NCBI RefSeq assembly: GCF_029851875.1
Contig: NZ_JARKVC010000020.1
Coordinates: 62,001 to 126,000, forward strand
Source of the DNA: Actinomyces sp.
GTDB taxonomy: Bacteria; Actinomycetota; Actinomycetes; Actinomycetales; Actinomycetaceae
Direction of reading: 5' to 3'
Length of the DNA stretch: 64,000 nt
Position numbers and translations under genes: made by a program. Positions 53,231-62,339 of the stretch are shown piece by piece; position 1 is the stretch's first letter, and every line of letters starts with the position of its first letter. Under the pieces are notes generated by a model, which worked only from the letters and a program-made list of their open reading frames with translations, had not been told where the DNA came from and ran no database searches.

Positions 53231-53998
53231 TCAGCCGGCAGCAGGCAGGTGCCGGGCCATGAGCCGCAGGGCGTGGGGCAGGGCTGTCCCCACGACCGGC
53301 TCGTCCAGGCCCGGGTGGCTTCCCTGCGGCCAGTAGCGCAGGTCTGCGCCCTCGGTCCAGATGACGCGTCCGCTGGTACCTGTCTCCAGGGTCTCCAGGC
53401 TGGTGGCAGCCAGGTCACGGTCCCGGATGACGACGGCGGTCCTGGCCCTCATCTCCTCACCGTCCGCGTCCCAACGCGGGCTCGTCTCGATCAGGCGCCA
53501 CACCGCGCCCTGAGTCAGCACGTGCCAGCTCGACGGCCACCAGCCCTCCAGCCCCTGGCACAGGGGCGCCTCGACCACGCCTCCCTCCGCCAGCGGTGGC
53601 GCAGGCGTAGAACGCAGCCTCCTGACGCCCTCCAGGAGCTGGCCGGCGAGAACGGCTCGTCCGCCGTGCGCCGCGCCGCTCCTCGCGCTCGCAGCGGTCT
53701 CCGGCTCGCCGGGCCGCGGCCGTGGGGGCGAGGCTAAGGGCTCTCGTGCGATGAGCTCGTCCTGCCCGTGCCGCCAGGCCACGCAGAGCAGGTCCTCACG
53801 CTCCTGGTGAGCCTCAGTGACGACCTGGAGGGTCTCGACCGGGTGCGAACCGGGCCAGGTCACCGTCTCCGCCCTGCCCGGCAGGAGGACACAGGCCAGG
53901 GGCACCTCCGGCCAGCCACCCGGTGCCGGCAGGATGGAGCCGCCCCTGCCGCCAGCCACCGGCCAGGGACTGATGATTACATCGCTTATCGTCATCAT
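53231..53998 (-). CDS. Hypothetical protein, coupled to the small secreted protein gene
   Basis: 255 aa starting MMTISDVIISPWPVAGG (ATG 53998; ATG 53995 equally possible). It starts 7 bases after the stop of the 139-aa secreted-protein gene and lacks its own ribosome-binding site or promoter, so it is co-translated with it. No signal peptide, membrane span or known motif is seen. It has many Trp (WPEVPLACVLLPG, GWWPSSWHVLTQG, WTEGADLRYWPQG) and a Pro/Arg/Gly linker around residue 125. It is soluble and presumably cytoplasmic. An immunity or partner role for the secreted protein is speculative. Confidence 0.6.
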   Translation of the reverse strand: MMTISDVIISPWPVAGGRGGSILPAPGGWPEVPLACVLLPGRAETVTWPGSHPVETLQVVTEAHQEREDLLCVAWRHGQDELIAREPLASPPRPRPGEPETAASARSGAAHGGRAVLAGQLLEGVRRLRSTPAPPLAEGGVVEAPLCQGLEGWWPSSWHVLTQGAVWRLIETSPRWDADGEEMRARTAVVIRDRDLAATSLETLETGTSGRVIWTEGADLRYWPQGSHPGLDEPVVGTALPHALRLMARHLPAAG

Positions 53999-54005
53999 GT
54001 CAAGG

Positions 54006-54425
54006 TCACGGCTGCGCGTTGCGCGGCCAGCCGTCCTTCTTGTAGGTCCTGATTCTCGTTCCTCTGTCAAACAGTTTCCAGTATCCTCCACCGTGACCCG
54101 AGTAGTCCCTCTGGATAGAGTAACGCATCCCGGGTGCATAACGGCTCGGGCCCTTGGGAATGGTGAAGGCAGAAACGTTCAGTCTTCCTCCGATCACGAT
54201 CCTGTTGATCCCGCACCCTAGCGCCACGTTCTCACGCTCGGCTCCCGGGCGCGGAGTATCAACGGACATCAGTTCTGCCCCTCGCCCCTGTGGCTGGCAC
54301 GGCATCGCCATCGCAGGTGTACTTTCGCTCCCGGAGTCAGGCACCGGCACAACTGCTAGGGCTACCGGCGAACCGCATACAAGAAACACCGTGCCAGCCA
54401 AGATGGCCACATATCCTTTTCGCAT
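54006..54425 (-). CDS. Small secreted protein, possible toxin-like C-terminus
   Basis: 139 aa from ATG 54425 (GGAG 8 bases upstream; ATG 54443 is also in frame). The signal peptide is MRKGYVAILAGTVFLVCG then SPVALA, cleavage near residue 26. The mature ~113 residues have two Cys (MPCQP, LGCGIN) and end in HGGGYWKLFDRGTRIRTYKK. The last part resembles the GGxWK...R.GTY pattern of C-terminal domains in polymorphic toxins; that is a recollection of a pattern, not a verified match. Its GC is clearly below the window average, pointing to transfer. Its promoter and the coupled 255-aa gene form a separate unit inserted between proS and the ispG-linked GNAT gene. Confidence 0.65.
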   Translation of the reverse strand: MRKGYVAILAGTVFLVCGSPVALAVVPVPDSGSESTPAMAMPCQPQGRGAELMSVDTPRPGAERENVALGCGINRIVIGGRLNVSAFTIPKGPSRYAPGMRYSIQRDYSGHGGGYWKLFDRGTRIRTYKKDGWPRNAQP

Positions 54426-54451
54426 GGCAGGGGCTCCAATCATCGCGAGAC

Positions 54452-54473
54452 AGTCCTCCCCCATTGGAGGACT
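54452..54473 (-). other. Hairpin in the 5' leader of the small secreted protein gene
   Basis: AGTCCTCC and GGAGGACT form an 8-bp stem with a 6-base loop, between the transcription start and the ATG. Confidence 0.45.
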
Positions 54474-54493
54474 CTAAGGAAACCTTCAATTTA

Positions 54494-54522
54494 ATGATAT
54501 CCGAGTCATACTCGGGTGACAA
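54494..54522 (-). promoter_or_regulatory. Promoter of the small secreted protein operon with internal palindrome
   Basis: TTGTCA (54522-54517) and TATCAT (54499-54494) with 17-bp spacing, the best sigma-70-type promoter in the window. In the spacer CCGAGT-CAT-ACTCGG (54501-54515) is a perfect inverted repeat, where a repressor would block RNA polymerase. The leader to ATG 54425 is about 60 bases. Confidence 0.7.
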
Positions 54523-54544
54523 CACCTGTCTTTGGGGCATTGTC

Positions 54545-54577
54545 CTCTCGACAGTATGTTTCACACGCTGTCGAGAG
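54545..54577 (-). terminator. Hairpin directly after the GNAT stop
   Basis: CTCTCGACAG and CTGTCGAGAG form a perfect 10-bp stem with a 13-base loop, next to the stop at 54578. Confidence 0.65.
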
Positions 54578-55537
54578 TCATAACAGCACCGTGGCGAAGG
54601 TGCCGACCTGCTCAAAGCCAAGGCTGCGGTACAGGCCCAGCGCCGGGGCGTTGAAGTCGTTGACGTAGAGGCTCACTGTCCCGCCTGGCCCCACGTGGTC
54701 CCGACGCACCGCGTCCACGGTGGCCGCCAGGGCCACGCTCGCCGTCCCCCTGCCGCGTAGGTCAGGTCGGGTCCACACGCCGGTCAGCTGGGCCACACCC
54801 GCCTGCCCCGGCGGGCTCCACAGCGCCCCGACGTCGGCCTTGAAGGCCACGGAGCGCGGCCCGCCAGGCAGCGGCGGGCGGCCTTCGCCGTCGTCGATGA
54901 CGACGTAGCTGCGCCCCATGGCCACCAACCAGTCCACGTGGCGGACGTAGGAGCCGCCGGCGCTGATCGGGTCATAGCCAAGCTCGGAGGTGAACATCGC
55001 GACCGAGGCAGGCAGGACCAGTGACTCCTCCCCCGCCTCCGCGCCGCGTAGCGCCCTGGCGACCCACTCCAGGCCTGGGCGACGTGCCAGCGCACGGTCG
55101 GTCAGCCCGCCTGCGACCAGGGGCGCCACGAGGAGAGTCTGGTTCCAGCGCTCCTCACGCGCCCGGGCCCCGCCCGCAGCCAGGGCCTGCCACACGGGCT
55201 CGACGTCGCGCACCGGGCCGAACACCGACCCGCGGTTGACCAGCCGACGACGTGCGTGGTCAGCCAGGGCCCTCACCTGGGACCTGCTTGCGCCGTCGTA
55301 GCCGTGCTCCGCCCGAGCACCCAGCCCGAAGGGAATGACCGAGCCGGTGACCCAGGCTCCTCCGTCAGGACGGCCCACGCGGCCGGCCACGACGACGTCG
55401 CCGTGCCCCCAGCGGTTCCAGCGCAGCAGCTGGTGAGCCAGGTTGGCACCGCCCACGGGGTCAAGGGCGCACAGCGCCAGCAGCCCGTCAGCCTGGTCGC
55501 GGGCCACGGAGGTGACAGGGCGGTTGAGGATCCTCAT
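54578..55537 (-). CDS. GNAT acetyltransferase of the ispG-linked family (DUF4081-GNAT)
   Basis: 319 aa from ATG 55537 (MRILNRPVTSVARDQADGL); the frame continues antisense-like into ispG but that is not coding. The N-terminal half resembles the DUF4081 domain (ALDPVGGANLAHQLL, ALADHARRRLVNRGSVFGP); the C-terminal half is a GNAT domain with VWTRPDLRGRGTASVAL for acetyl-CoA and LYVNDFNAPALGLYRSLGFE. The gene follows ispG as in mycobacteria (order dxr, rip1, gcpE, GNAT). Substrate unknown. Confidence 0.88.
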   Translation of the reverse strand: MRILNRPVTSVARDQADGLLALCALDPVGGANLAHQLLRWNRWGHGDVVVAGRVGRPDGGAWVTGSVIPFGLGARAEHGYDGASRSQVRALADHARRRLVNRGSVFGPVRDVEPVWQALAAGGARAREERWNQTLLVAPLVAGGLTDRALARRPGLEWVARALRGAEAGEESLVLPASVAMFTSELGYDPISAGGSYVRHVDWLVAMGRSYVVIDDGEGRPPLPGGPRSVAFKADVGALWSPPGQAGVAQLTGVWTRPDLRGRGTASVALAATVDAVRRDHVGPGGTVSLYVNDFNAPALGLYRSLGFEQVGTFATVLL

Positions 55538-55598
55538 CGTCAGTGTCTCAGGGGCCAGGCCCGCGCCGCGAGGCCCGTCCCGGCGGGGAGCGTCGGGC

Positions 55599-56780
55599 TC
55601 AGCCAGCCGTGACGACGGCGGGGCTGGTGCCTGCCAGCGCCTCCTCACCCAGCTCGGAGCGCATCTGCTCAGCCATCTCCTGGGCATGGCGCAGCAGGGT
55701 CTCGACGACCTGGTCCTCAGGAACAGTCTCGATGACCTTGCCGTGGACAAAGATCTGGCCCTTGCCGTTACCAGAGGCGCAGCCGAGGTCCGCCTCGCGG
55801 GCCTCACCTGGACCGTTGACGACGCAGCCCATCACGGCCACCCGCAGCGGGGCCTTGACGTCCTTGAGGCCTTCCTCAACCTTCTCGGCGAGGGTCCACA
55901 CATCGACCTGGGCTCGGCCGCAGGAGGGGCAGGAGACGATCTCGAGCTTGCGATCGCGCAGACCCATGAACTCCAGGAGCTTGGTGCCGACCTTGACCTC
56001 CTCGACGGGAGGAGCGGACAGGGAGACGCGGATCGTGTCCCCGATGCCCTGTGCGAGCAGGGTGCCGAAGGCGGCGCAGGACTTGATGGTGCCCTGGAAG
56101 GCCGGGCCGGCCTCGGTCACGCCCAGGTGGAGGGGCCAGTCCCCCTGCTCAGACAGGAGCTGGTAGGCCTGGACCATAGTGACGACGTCGTGGTGCTTGA
56201 CGGAGATCTTGAAGTCGTGGAAGCCGCACTCCTCGAACAGGCCGGCCTCCCACACGGCCGACTCCACGAGGGCCTCGGGCGTGGCCTTGCCGTACTTCTT
56301 GAGCAGACGCGGGTCCAGGGAGCCTGCGTTGACGCCGATGCGCAGCGAGACACCGGCGTCAGAGGCAGCCTGGCAGATCTCCTTGACCTGGCCGTCGAAC
56401 TTGCGGATGTTGCCAGGGTTGACGCGGACGGCGCCGCAGCCAGCCTCGATGGCCTGGAAGACGTACTTGGAGTTGAAGTGGATGTCCGCGATGACGGGGA
56501 CACGGGACTGCTTGGCAATGACCGGCAGCGCCTCAGCGTCCTTGTCCGTGGGGCAGGCCACGCGCACGATGTCGCAGCCCGCCGCCGTCAGCTCGGCGAT
56601 CTGCTGGAGGGTGGCGCCGATGTCGTGGGTCTTGGTGGTCGTCATGGACTGGACCGAGATGGGGGCGTCCCCGCCCACCTCGACGTCTCCGACCCGGATC
56701 TTGCGGGTGACGCGGCGTGGGGCCAGGACAGGGCGCTCCTCGCGCACAGTCGGAATACCAAGAGCGATCGCTTGAGTCAC
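55599..56780 (-). CDS. ispG: 4-hydroxy-3-methylbut-2-enyl diphosphate synthase IspG
   Basis: Fe4S4 enzyme of the MEP isoprenoid pathway. GTG 56780 ([16 protein letters not shown]) gives 393 aa; an ATG at 56819 would add 13 residues. It shows [60 protein letters not shown], and the cluster cysteines in [14 protein letters not shown] and [16 protein letters not shown] possible -10 CATACT lies 7 bases before the GTG. It belongs to the dxr-rseP-ispG series but is separated from rseP by the HNH gene. Confidence 0.96.
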   Translation of the reverse strand: MTQAIALGIPTVREERPVLAPRRVTRKIRVGDVEVGGDAPISVQSMTTTKTHDIGATLQQIAELTAAGCDIVRVACPTDKDAEALPVIAKQSRVPVIADIHFNSKYVFQAIEAGCGAVRVNPGNIRKFDGQVKEICQAASDAGVSLRIGVNAGSLDPRLLKKYGKATPEALVESAVWEAGLFEECGFHDFKISVKHHDVVTMVQAYQLLSEQGDWPLHLGVTEAGPAFQGTIKSCAAFGTLLAQGIGDTIRVSLSAPPVEEVKVGTKLLEFMGLRDRKLEIVSCPSCGRAQVDVWTLAEKVEEGLKDVKAPLRVAVMGCVVNGPGEAREADLGCASGNGKGQIFVHGKVIETVPEDQVVETLLRHAQEMAEQMRSELGEEALAGTSPAVVTAG

Positions 56781-57018
56781 GCCCCCCAGTATGGCATCAC
56801 GACCCAGGCGCCTGACCATGGAGCCGAGCGCCGCGGTGTGGGATCTAGCGCACCAGCCTCCCGGTACCGGACTGGTAGCCGGCTGGAGAGCGTCCGGTGA
56901 GCACCTAGGCGGTCAAGAGCGAGCCAGATGGGCTCGGCGGCGTCAGATGGGCATGGCGGTGCCGGAAGGGCGCGACGGTACCGGAAGGACGAGACAGCGT
57001 CAGACGGGTGCACCGATG

Positions 57019-59433
57019 TCAGAACGGCACGGCAGCATCGAGCAGCTCGGCCAGACCGAGCTCGTGGAGCTCAGGTGGGTAGCCATGGGGCTCAAAGTCA
57101 CCAGCTCGTTGGCCAGGTCGAGGGCCTCGAGTCTCCAGACAGGAGCGGCCTCGTTCCGGGTCGCGTAGAGCTGGCAGCGAGTGACGGCTGTCCAGATCTG
57201 GTGCCGGGCTAGGACCATCCTGACCTGGTGCCGGGTCAGAACCATCCCAGCCTGGTGCCGGGTCAGAGCCGTCCCAGCCCGACCCCGGACCGCAGCCGGA
57301 GGACAGTCCCCGCTCCAGACGGGCAAGGACCTCTTCCGTGACCGCGCGCTCCAGCACGCTCGCTACAGGATGTTCGTCCTGATGGCGCTGCCGTGGGCCG
57401 ACCCTCGCGGCCAGCATCCTGATGCTGCCGTCCGGGTCTCTCCGGTATCTGGCTCCTGTGGGCGTCCGCCAGACCAGTCCGCCGTCCTCCGTACGCGTAA
57501 GAGACCATCCTGGTGAGTGCTTGAGGTAGTGATGGGCCTGGCACAAGAGCGTGAGGTTATCCAAGGAAGTCGTTCCTCCTTGAGACCAGGGACGGATATG
57601 GTCGATGTCGCATCTCCTCGCGGGCACCTCGCAGCCAGGGTGGGTGCAGGAGACGTCACGGGCGCGTACAGCGTCAGCCAACGCTGCAGGTGGTCGGTAG
57701 CGCCGACGTCCGACGTCCAGAACAGTGCCGCTAACCGGGTCCGTCAGAAGACGCCGCCAGGTGCCTCCTGCAGCCAGAGCGACCGCCACGGCCGCGGGGA
57801 CAGGAGTGCTGTGCCCACCGATGCTCAGTACCGCGCCCGCTGTGCTCTCTGCGCTCCCCACGCTCCCCACGCTCCCTGTGCGCCGTGCATCCTCGGTGCT
57901 CCCTGGGCCGCCCAGCCTATCTACATTCCTTACATTCCCCGCATTCTTCGAAATCCCTGCGCCCTCCGCACGGTCGGCAGGGTGGTCCTGCAAGGCCTCC
58001 AGACCCTGGAACCTGGCAAGAGTGTCCACAGGTACGGTGACGTCCACACGGACCTGCAGCCCAGCGGGATAGGGAACCCGGTCCACGCCAGAGGGGGTCC
58101 ACCACGGACTGGTGCCGGAGACGAGTCGGCTCAAGGAAGCCACCAGAGCATCCAACGGCACCCCGTCAGGAAGCATCCGTGCAGGGTCAGGGCGAACTGG
58201 GACACGGCTCTGATCACCGCAGCCGCTGCCATGGCTGACCGGCACGCATCCTCCACCACCACAGGCACCGTCATGACCAGCCGGCGCATGGTCTTCACCG
58301 CCGCGGAGGCCGTTGAGCCGGCCCTCACACCCACACGCCGAGGCCCTCCCCGGCTCGGGACACTCCCGAGCAGCCTCGTGCTGACTACCACGCAAGAGGT
58401 CGAGGCTCATGCTTACCAAGGCGTCCGCACGCAGCTGCGGGAGCGTGCGCCCGTCTCCCATGGCCCGTGCCGAGGCCGCGACGGCCTCCAGGGTGGCGTC
58501 AAGGAGGTAGGCGTCCGGGGTGGGCAGGAGCATCCTCATCTCACTCGTACCGACTCCGGCGGGGTGTGGACGCGTGACGTGGCGCCCCGCCGTGTCACGA
58601 CGACGCCGCTGCGAGACACCCTTCGGGTCCAGCACGGCCAGGGCCTTGTCCAGGTCTCGAGCCAGCTGGGCGTGCGTGCGGTGTACCGCCTGCGGCAGAA
58701 CCTGATCCTGCACCTGGAGGCACAGCTCACTCCCCACGCCCTCCAACCGACGCTCACACAGCGAGAACTTAGCCGGGTCAATAAGACCCGCACGAAGCAT
58801 GCCTGCGGCACGACTGAGATCGGGTTCGCACAGGGCCTCGCCACGCTCGATCATGTCGCTGGCTCGCCGACGCGAGATCCCCAGCCGGCAGGCGATCTCA
58901 CTCGAGGCGCTCATCCGAGCCTCGTCCTGGCTCATGAGGACCGCGGCAGGCACCCCACCCGCCCCACTGACCTCCTCACCGCCGCGGGACAGACAACGGC
59001 TCAGAGCCGCCGCCATCAGCGACTGCACCCACCCGGCCCAGGCAGACAGACGGGTACAGGCAGCCACCAGCTCACGCAGGGAGTCCGGGTCCAGACAAGC
59101 CAAAGACTCAACCAGCCCCAGGGTCTCACCTCGAGCCAGCCCCGATCCCTCACCCTGCGCGAGATCCTCATCAGCGCCCGGACTCACGCCGTCAGCCGCC
59201 CACCCCGTCCCGGCCCCGACAAGCCGCTCAACCAGTCCTGCCAACGAGGCTCCCGGCGTCATCGCAGCAAGGTACTCAGCAGCCTCGGTCTGCGCATCAG
59301 CATGAGCACCAGCACAGGTCTGAGCGCCAGCCTCATCGCCAGCGTCCCGAGCACCCGCCACGGGCCGCACCTCATCCCGGTTCGCCCCACCCTCGGGTGC
59401 GAACCGGGACTCAGAGCCCCTCGCCTCGAACAT
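57019..59433 (-). CDS. DUF222 / HNH endonuclease domain protein
   Basis: 804 aa. N-terminal DUF222 domain (residues ~60-380; ACTRLSAWAGWVQSLMAAAL, RLGISRRRASDMIERGEAL) is followed by Ser/Gly linkers and a C-terminal HNH domain: VRARDVSCTHPGCEVPARR, CDIDHIRPWSQGGTTSLDN and LTLLCQAHHYLKHS. A 9-aa repeat (WDGSDPAPG) near residue 745 comes from 27-bp DNA repeats. Such proteins are numerous and mobile-looking in actinobacteria; function is unknown. ATG 59433 lies 6 bases after TAGACT with TTGTCT 17 bp upstream, a strong leaderless promoter. It interrupts the dxr-rseP-ispG series. Confidence 0.88.
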   Translation of the reverse strand: MFEARGSESRFAPEGGANRDEVRPVAGARDAGDEAGAQTCAGAHADAQTEAAEYLAAMTPGASLAGLVERLVGAGTGWAADGVSPGADEDLAQGEGSGLARGETLGLVESLACLDPDSLRELVAACTRLSAWAGWVQSLMAAALSRCLSRGGEEVSGAGGVPAAVLMSQDEARMSASSEIACRLGISRRRASDMIERGEALCEPDLSRAAGMLRAGLIDPAKFSLCERRLEGVGSELCLQVQDQVLPQAVHRTHAQLARDLDKALAVLDPKGVSQRRRRDTAGRHVTRPHPAGVGTSEMRMLLPTPDAYLLDATLEAVAASARAMGDGRTLPQLRADALVSMSLDLLRGSQHEAARECPEPGRASACGCEGRLNGLRGGEDHAPAGHDGACGGGGCVPVSHGSGCGDQSRVPVRPDPARMLPDGVPLDALVASLSRLVSGTSPWWTPSGVDRVPYPAGLQVRVDVTVPVDTLARFQGLEALQDHPADRAEGAGISKNAGNVRNVDRLGGPGSTEDARRTGSVGSVGSAESTAGAVLSIGGHSTPVPAAVAVALAAGGTWRRLLTDPVSGTVLDVGRRRYRPPAALADAVRARDVSCTHPGCEVPARRCDIDHIRPWSQGGTTSLDNLTLLCQAHHYLKHSPGWSLTRTEDGGLVWRTPTGARYRRDPDGSIRMLAARVGPRQRHQDEHPVASVLERAVTEEVLARLERGLSSGCGPGSGWDGSDPAPGWDGSDPAPGQDGPSPAPDLDSRHSLPALRDPERGRSCLETRGPRPGQRAGDFEPHGYPPELHELGLAELLDAAVPF
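57198..57278 (-). repeat. Three 27-bp tandem repeats inside the HNH gene
   Basis: Units at 57198, 57225 and 57252 beginning CTGGTGCCGGG, with a few changes each. They are in frame and encode a 9-residue repeat. Confidence 0.8.
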
Positions 59434-59439
59434 ATGTAC

Positions 59440-59468
59440 AGTCTACCCGTGTTGACCACAGAAGACAA
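59440..59468 (-). promoter_or_regulatory. HNH gene promoter, leaderless
   Basis: TTGTCT (59468-59463), 17-bp spacer, TAGACT (59445-59440), 6 bases, ATG at 59433. Confidence 0.7.
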
Positions 59469-59695
59469 GGTCATCAAGGGCCTCAGATCACGTCAGACTC
59501 TCATCCATGCTCACCACAGCTCAGAGAACCCCCACCACGCGACGAGGCATCCCCACAGAGTGAGACGGCTCCCCACAGGCTGGGCCGGCTTCTCTGCACA
59601 TCAGACACAGGCACAGGCACACCTCTCCTGGCGGCTGCTCAGCCCCAGCCAAGCGCCAAGTCACACGCCGTCAGCCACGCACCAAGCCGCCGGGG

Positions 59696-61024
59696 CTACA
59701 GCGGTGCGACGATGTCCACCCAGATAAGCACCAGCGCCATGATGACGAGGAGGACAAAGACCACCTGCCCCACCGGCAGCATGCGCGCCGTGTCCACGTA
59801 CCCGGGATCCGGGCGCCCACGCAGCCGCGCCCACGCACGTCGTAGCCCCTCCCAGCACGCACCGGCCACATGGCCCCCGTCCAGAGGCAGCAGCGGAATG
59901 AGGTTGAAGGCGAAGAGCGCGAGGTTGAGCGAGCCCAGCAGCGAGAGCATGAAGAACAGCCGCGCAGACAGGGGCACCGCGCCCGTCTGGGCCCCGGCGC
60001 TGGAGACCTCCCCCGCGATCCGCCCCATCCCCACCAGGCTGATGAGACCCTGCGGGCTGCGCTCCTCCAGACCCAGGCCCGCAGCCACAGCGTGGTAGAG
60101 CCCCGTGGGGATCGTCGCGATCGCCTTGAGCGTCTGTCCGACGGCGGAGACCACCTGCCCGGCCACCTCTCCCGCCGGTACCCGGATCGTGCCCAGGGCC
60201 GGGCCGATGCCGACGTAGGGACGCTCCTGCGTGACCACCTGCCCGGCCGAGTCCCTGGTGAGCGTGCCGTCCTCGGCGTACACCGCCCGCTGAAGCATGA
60301 CAGGCGTGACCTGGGTACTGACCTGCTTCCCGTCACGCTCGACCACCACAGCGGCCGTGCGCGTACCGCCGTCGGCAATGGCCTGCTGCACCTGGGACCA
60401 CTGCGAGACGGCCACGCCGTTCCAGGAGATGATCTCGTCCCCGACCTGAAGACCGGCCTGCGCGGCCGGCGAGGCGGCGTCCTCCTCGCCGCACTGCTGA
60501 CCCTGGGACGTGCTCGCAGGGTCCAGGTCCGCCTCAACGCAGGCCGAGACCGTCGCCAGGGTCGAGGTGTACCCAGGCTGACCAACAACCCCCAGGGCCA
60601 CGGCCAGCAGCACGACGCCCAGGACCAGGTTCGTCAGGATCCCTCCGGCCATGACCACCAGCTTGCGCGGCACGCTGAGCCGGTAGAAGGCACGCTCCTG
60701 CTCATCAGGCCCCAGCTCCCCGAGGGACTCCTCACGAGCCTGCGCCACCGAGGAGCCCGGCCTGTCCGGACGACCGGGCCGTGCGGGCGGCAGCATACCG
60801 AGCAGGCGAACGTAACCGCCCAGCCAGATCGCCTTGACCCCGTACTCGGTCTCCCCACGCCGGAAGGACCACAGGCGCGGACCGAAGCCGATGAAGTACT
60901 CCGGCACCTTCACCCCGAAGCGCTTGGCCGGGATCATGTGCCCCAGCTCGTGCAGCGCCACGGACAGCCCGATACCGATGACGAGGATGACGATGCCCAG
61001 GACGTAAGCGAACGTCTCGTTCAC
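59696..61024 (-). CDS. Site-2 intramembrane metalloprotease, RseP/Rip1 family
   Basis: M50 protease of 442 aa that cleaves membrane-bound anti-sigma factors or other single-span proteins. The zinc site HELGH is in the first membrane span (LSVALHELGHMIPAKRFGV, residue ~25), a PDZ domain lies in the middle (GLQVGDEIISWNGVAVSQW), and the second active-site span has NLIPLLPLDGGHVAG. There are about four membrane spans. GTG 61024 has AAGGGAG upstream. It sits between dxr and ispG, as rip1 does in mycobacteria. Confidence 0.94.
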   Translation of the reverse strand: MNETFAYVLGIVILVIGIGLSVALHELGHMIPAKRFGVKVPEYFIGFGPRLWSFRRGETEYGVKAIWLGGYVRLLGMLPPARPGRPDRPGSSVAQAREESLGELGPDEQERAFYRLSVPRKLVVMAGGILTNLVLGVVLLAVALGVVGQPGYTSTLATVSACVEADLDPASTSQGQQCGEEDAASPAAQAGLQVGDEIISWNGVAVSQWSQVQQAIADGGTRTAAVVVERDGKQVSTQVTPVMLQRAVYAEDGTLTRDSAGQVVTQERPYVGIGPALGTIRVPAGEVAGQVVSAVGQTLKAIATIPTGLYHAVAAGLGLEERSPQGLISLVGMGRIAGEVSSAGAQTGAVPLSARLFFMLSLLGSLNLALFAFNLIPLLPLDGGHVAGACWEGLRRAWARLRGRPDPGYVDTARMLPVGQVVFVLLVIMALVLIWVDIVAPL

Positions 61025-61037
61025 GAGCAGGCTCCCT

Positions 61038-62339
61038 TCATACCGACCGGCGCTGGGCGATCAGCTCCTCGGCACGCGCCCGCGCCCAGGTCTCCGCCTC
61101 AAGCACGTCCTCCAGGTCCACCGTCTGGACGGCACTGGCCTGGTGGTCCTGGACCACCTGAGCGTCGATGTCCACGATGTCCGTCCACGCCAGTCGCCCG
61201 TCCAGGAAGGCGGCCACCGTCTGCTCGTTGGCGGCGTTGAGGACGGCCGGGTGGGTCGCCGAGGCCGCCACCGCGCTACGAGCCAGGTCGACGGCGGGGA
61301 AGGTCTGGGCGTCCAGCGGCTCGAAGTCCCAGCGCGTGGGCTCCTGCCAGCTGTTGGGGGCGACCAGGCCAGACAGGTCCGCGCGGCGGGGCCAGGTCAG
61401 GCCCAGCGCGATGGGCAGGCGCATGTCCGGCGGCGAGGCCTGGGCGATCGTGGCGCCGTCAATGAGCTCAACCATCGAGTGGATCACTGACTGAGGGTGG
61501 ACGACCACGGCGATGTCGGCCGGGTCGATGTCAAAGAGAAGGTGGGCCTCGATGAGCTCCAGGCCCTTGTTGACCAGGGTCGAGGAGTTGACGGTGACCA
61601 CCGGGCCCATCGCCCAGGTCGGGTGCGCCAGGGCCTGGGCCGCTGTCACGGTCGACAGCTCGCTGCGCCGTCGTCCCCGGAAGGGACCGCCTGAGGCCGT
61701 GAGTACCAGGCGGCGCACCTCGCTGCGTCCGGTCAGGACAGGCGAGGTCAGCCCCTTGCCGTGCAGGCCCGAGCGCAGGCACTGGGCAATAGCCGAGTGC
61801 TCGGAGTCGACCGGCACGATCTGGCCGGGCCGACGCATCGCCTGCCTGACCAGCGCGCCACCGACGACGAGGGACTCCTTGTTGGCCAGCGCCAGGCTCG
61901 CCCCGCTGGCCAGGGCGGTCAGGGTCGGCAGCAGGCCGACTGAGCCGGTCACGCCGTTGAGGACCGTGTCGCCCTCACCCAGCTGCGCGGCCTCGATGAG
62001 GTCACTGGCCGCCGTCGGACCGGTGAGGATGTCACGCACCGGGTCCGCGGCCCCGGCCTGGCGCGCCGCGTGAGCCAGGTGCTCGCGCAGCCGCGCCGCC
62101 ACGGCAGGATCCGTCGAGGCGACGGCGAGCAGCGGCACCTCGTAGGCCACCGCCTGCTCGGCGAGCAGCTCCAGGTGCCCGCCTCCGGCTGCCAGACCAG
62201 CGACCCGCGGTGCCAGTGCCTCCCTCCCCTGCGACAGGCGAGAGACGACCTCAAGCGCCTGCGTGCCGATCGAGCCGGTTGCCCCTAGCAGGACCAGGCG
62301 GCCTGCCTCGTTCTGCGTGGCTCCCATGACGCCGCTCAC
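61038..62339 (-). CDS. dxr: 1-deoxy-D-xylulose 5-phosphate reductoisomerase Dxr
   Basis: NADPH-dependent second enzyme of the MEP pathway, 433 aa. Motifs: LVLLGATGSIGTQALEVV for NADPH, LANKESLVVGGALV, VPVDSEHSAIAQCL, TASGGPFRGRR, and NSSTLVNKGLELIEAHLLF (in part) for metal and substrate. The GTG start overlaps the upstream stop (GTGA), so it is coupled to the DivIVA-like gene. Downstream, rseP starts 13 bases on. Together with ispG it provides precursors for undecaprenyl carriers used by MraY. Confidence 0.97.
   Translation of the reverse strand: MSGVMGATQNEAGRLVLLGATGSIGTQALEVVSRLSQGREALAPRVAGLAAGGGHLELLAEQAVAYEVPLLAVASTDPAVAARLREHLAHAARQAGAADPVRDILTGPTAASDLIEAAQLGEGDTVLNGVTGSVGLLPTLTALASGASLALANKESLVVGGALVRQAMRRPGQIVPVDSEHSAIAQCLRSGLHGKGLTSPVLTGRSEVRRLVLTASGGPFRGRRRSELSTVTAAQALAHPTWAMGPVVTVNSSTLVNKGLELIEAHLLFDIDPADIAVVVHPQSVIHSMVELIDGATIAQASPPDMRLPIALGLTWPRRADLSGLVAPNSWQEPTRWDFEPLDAQTFPAVDLARSAVAASATHPAVLNAANEQTVAAFLDGRLAWTDIVDIDAQVVQDHQASAVQTVDLEDVLEAETWARARAEELIAQRRSV

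Noticed and set aside
57198..57278. 27-bp tandem repeats as a CRISPR-like array or transposon end
   Set aside because: The units touch each other without spacers, are in frame in the HNH gene and encode a 9-residue repeat.
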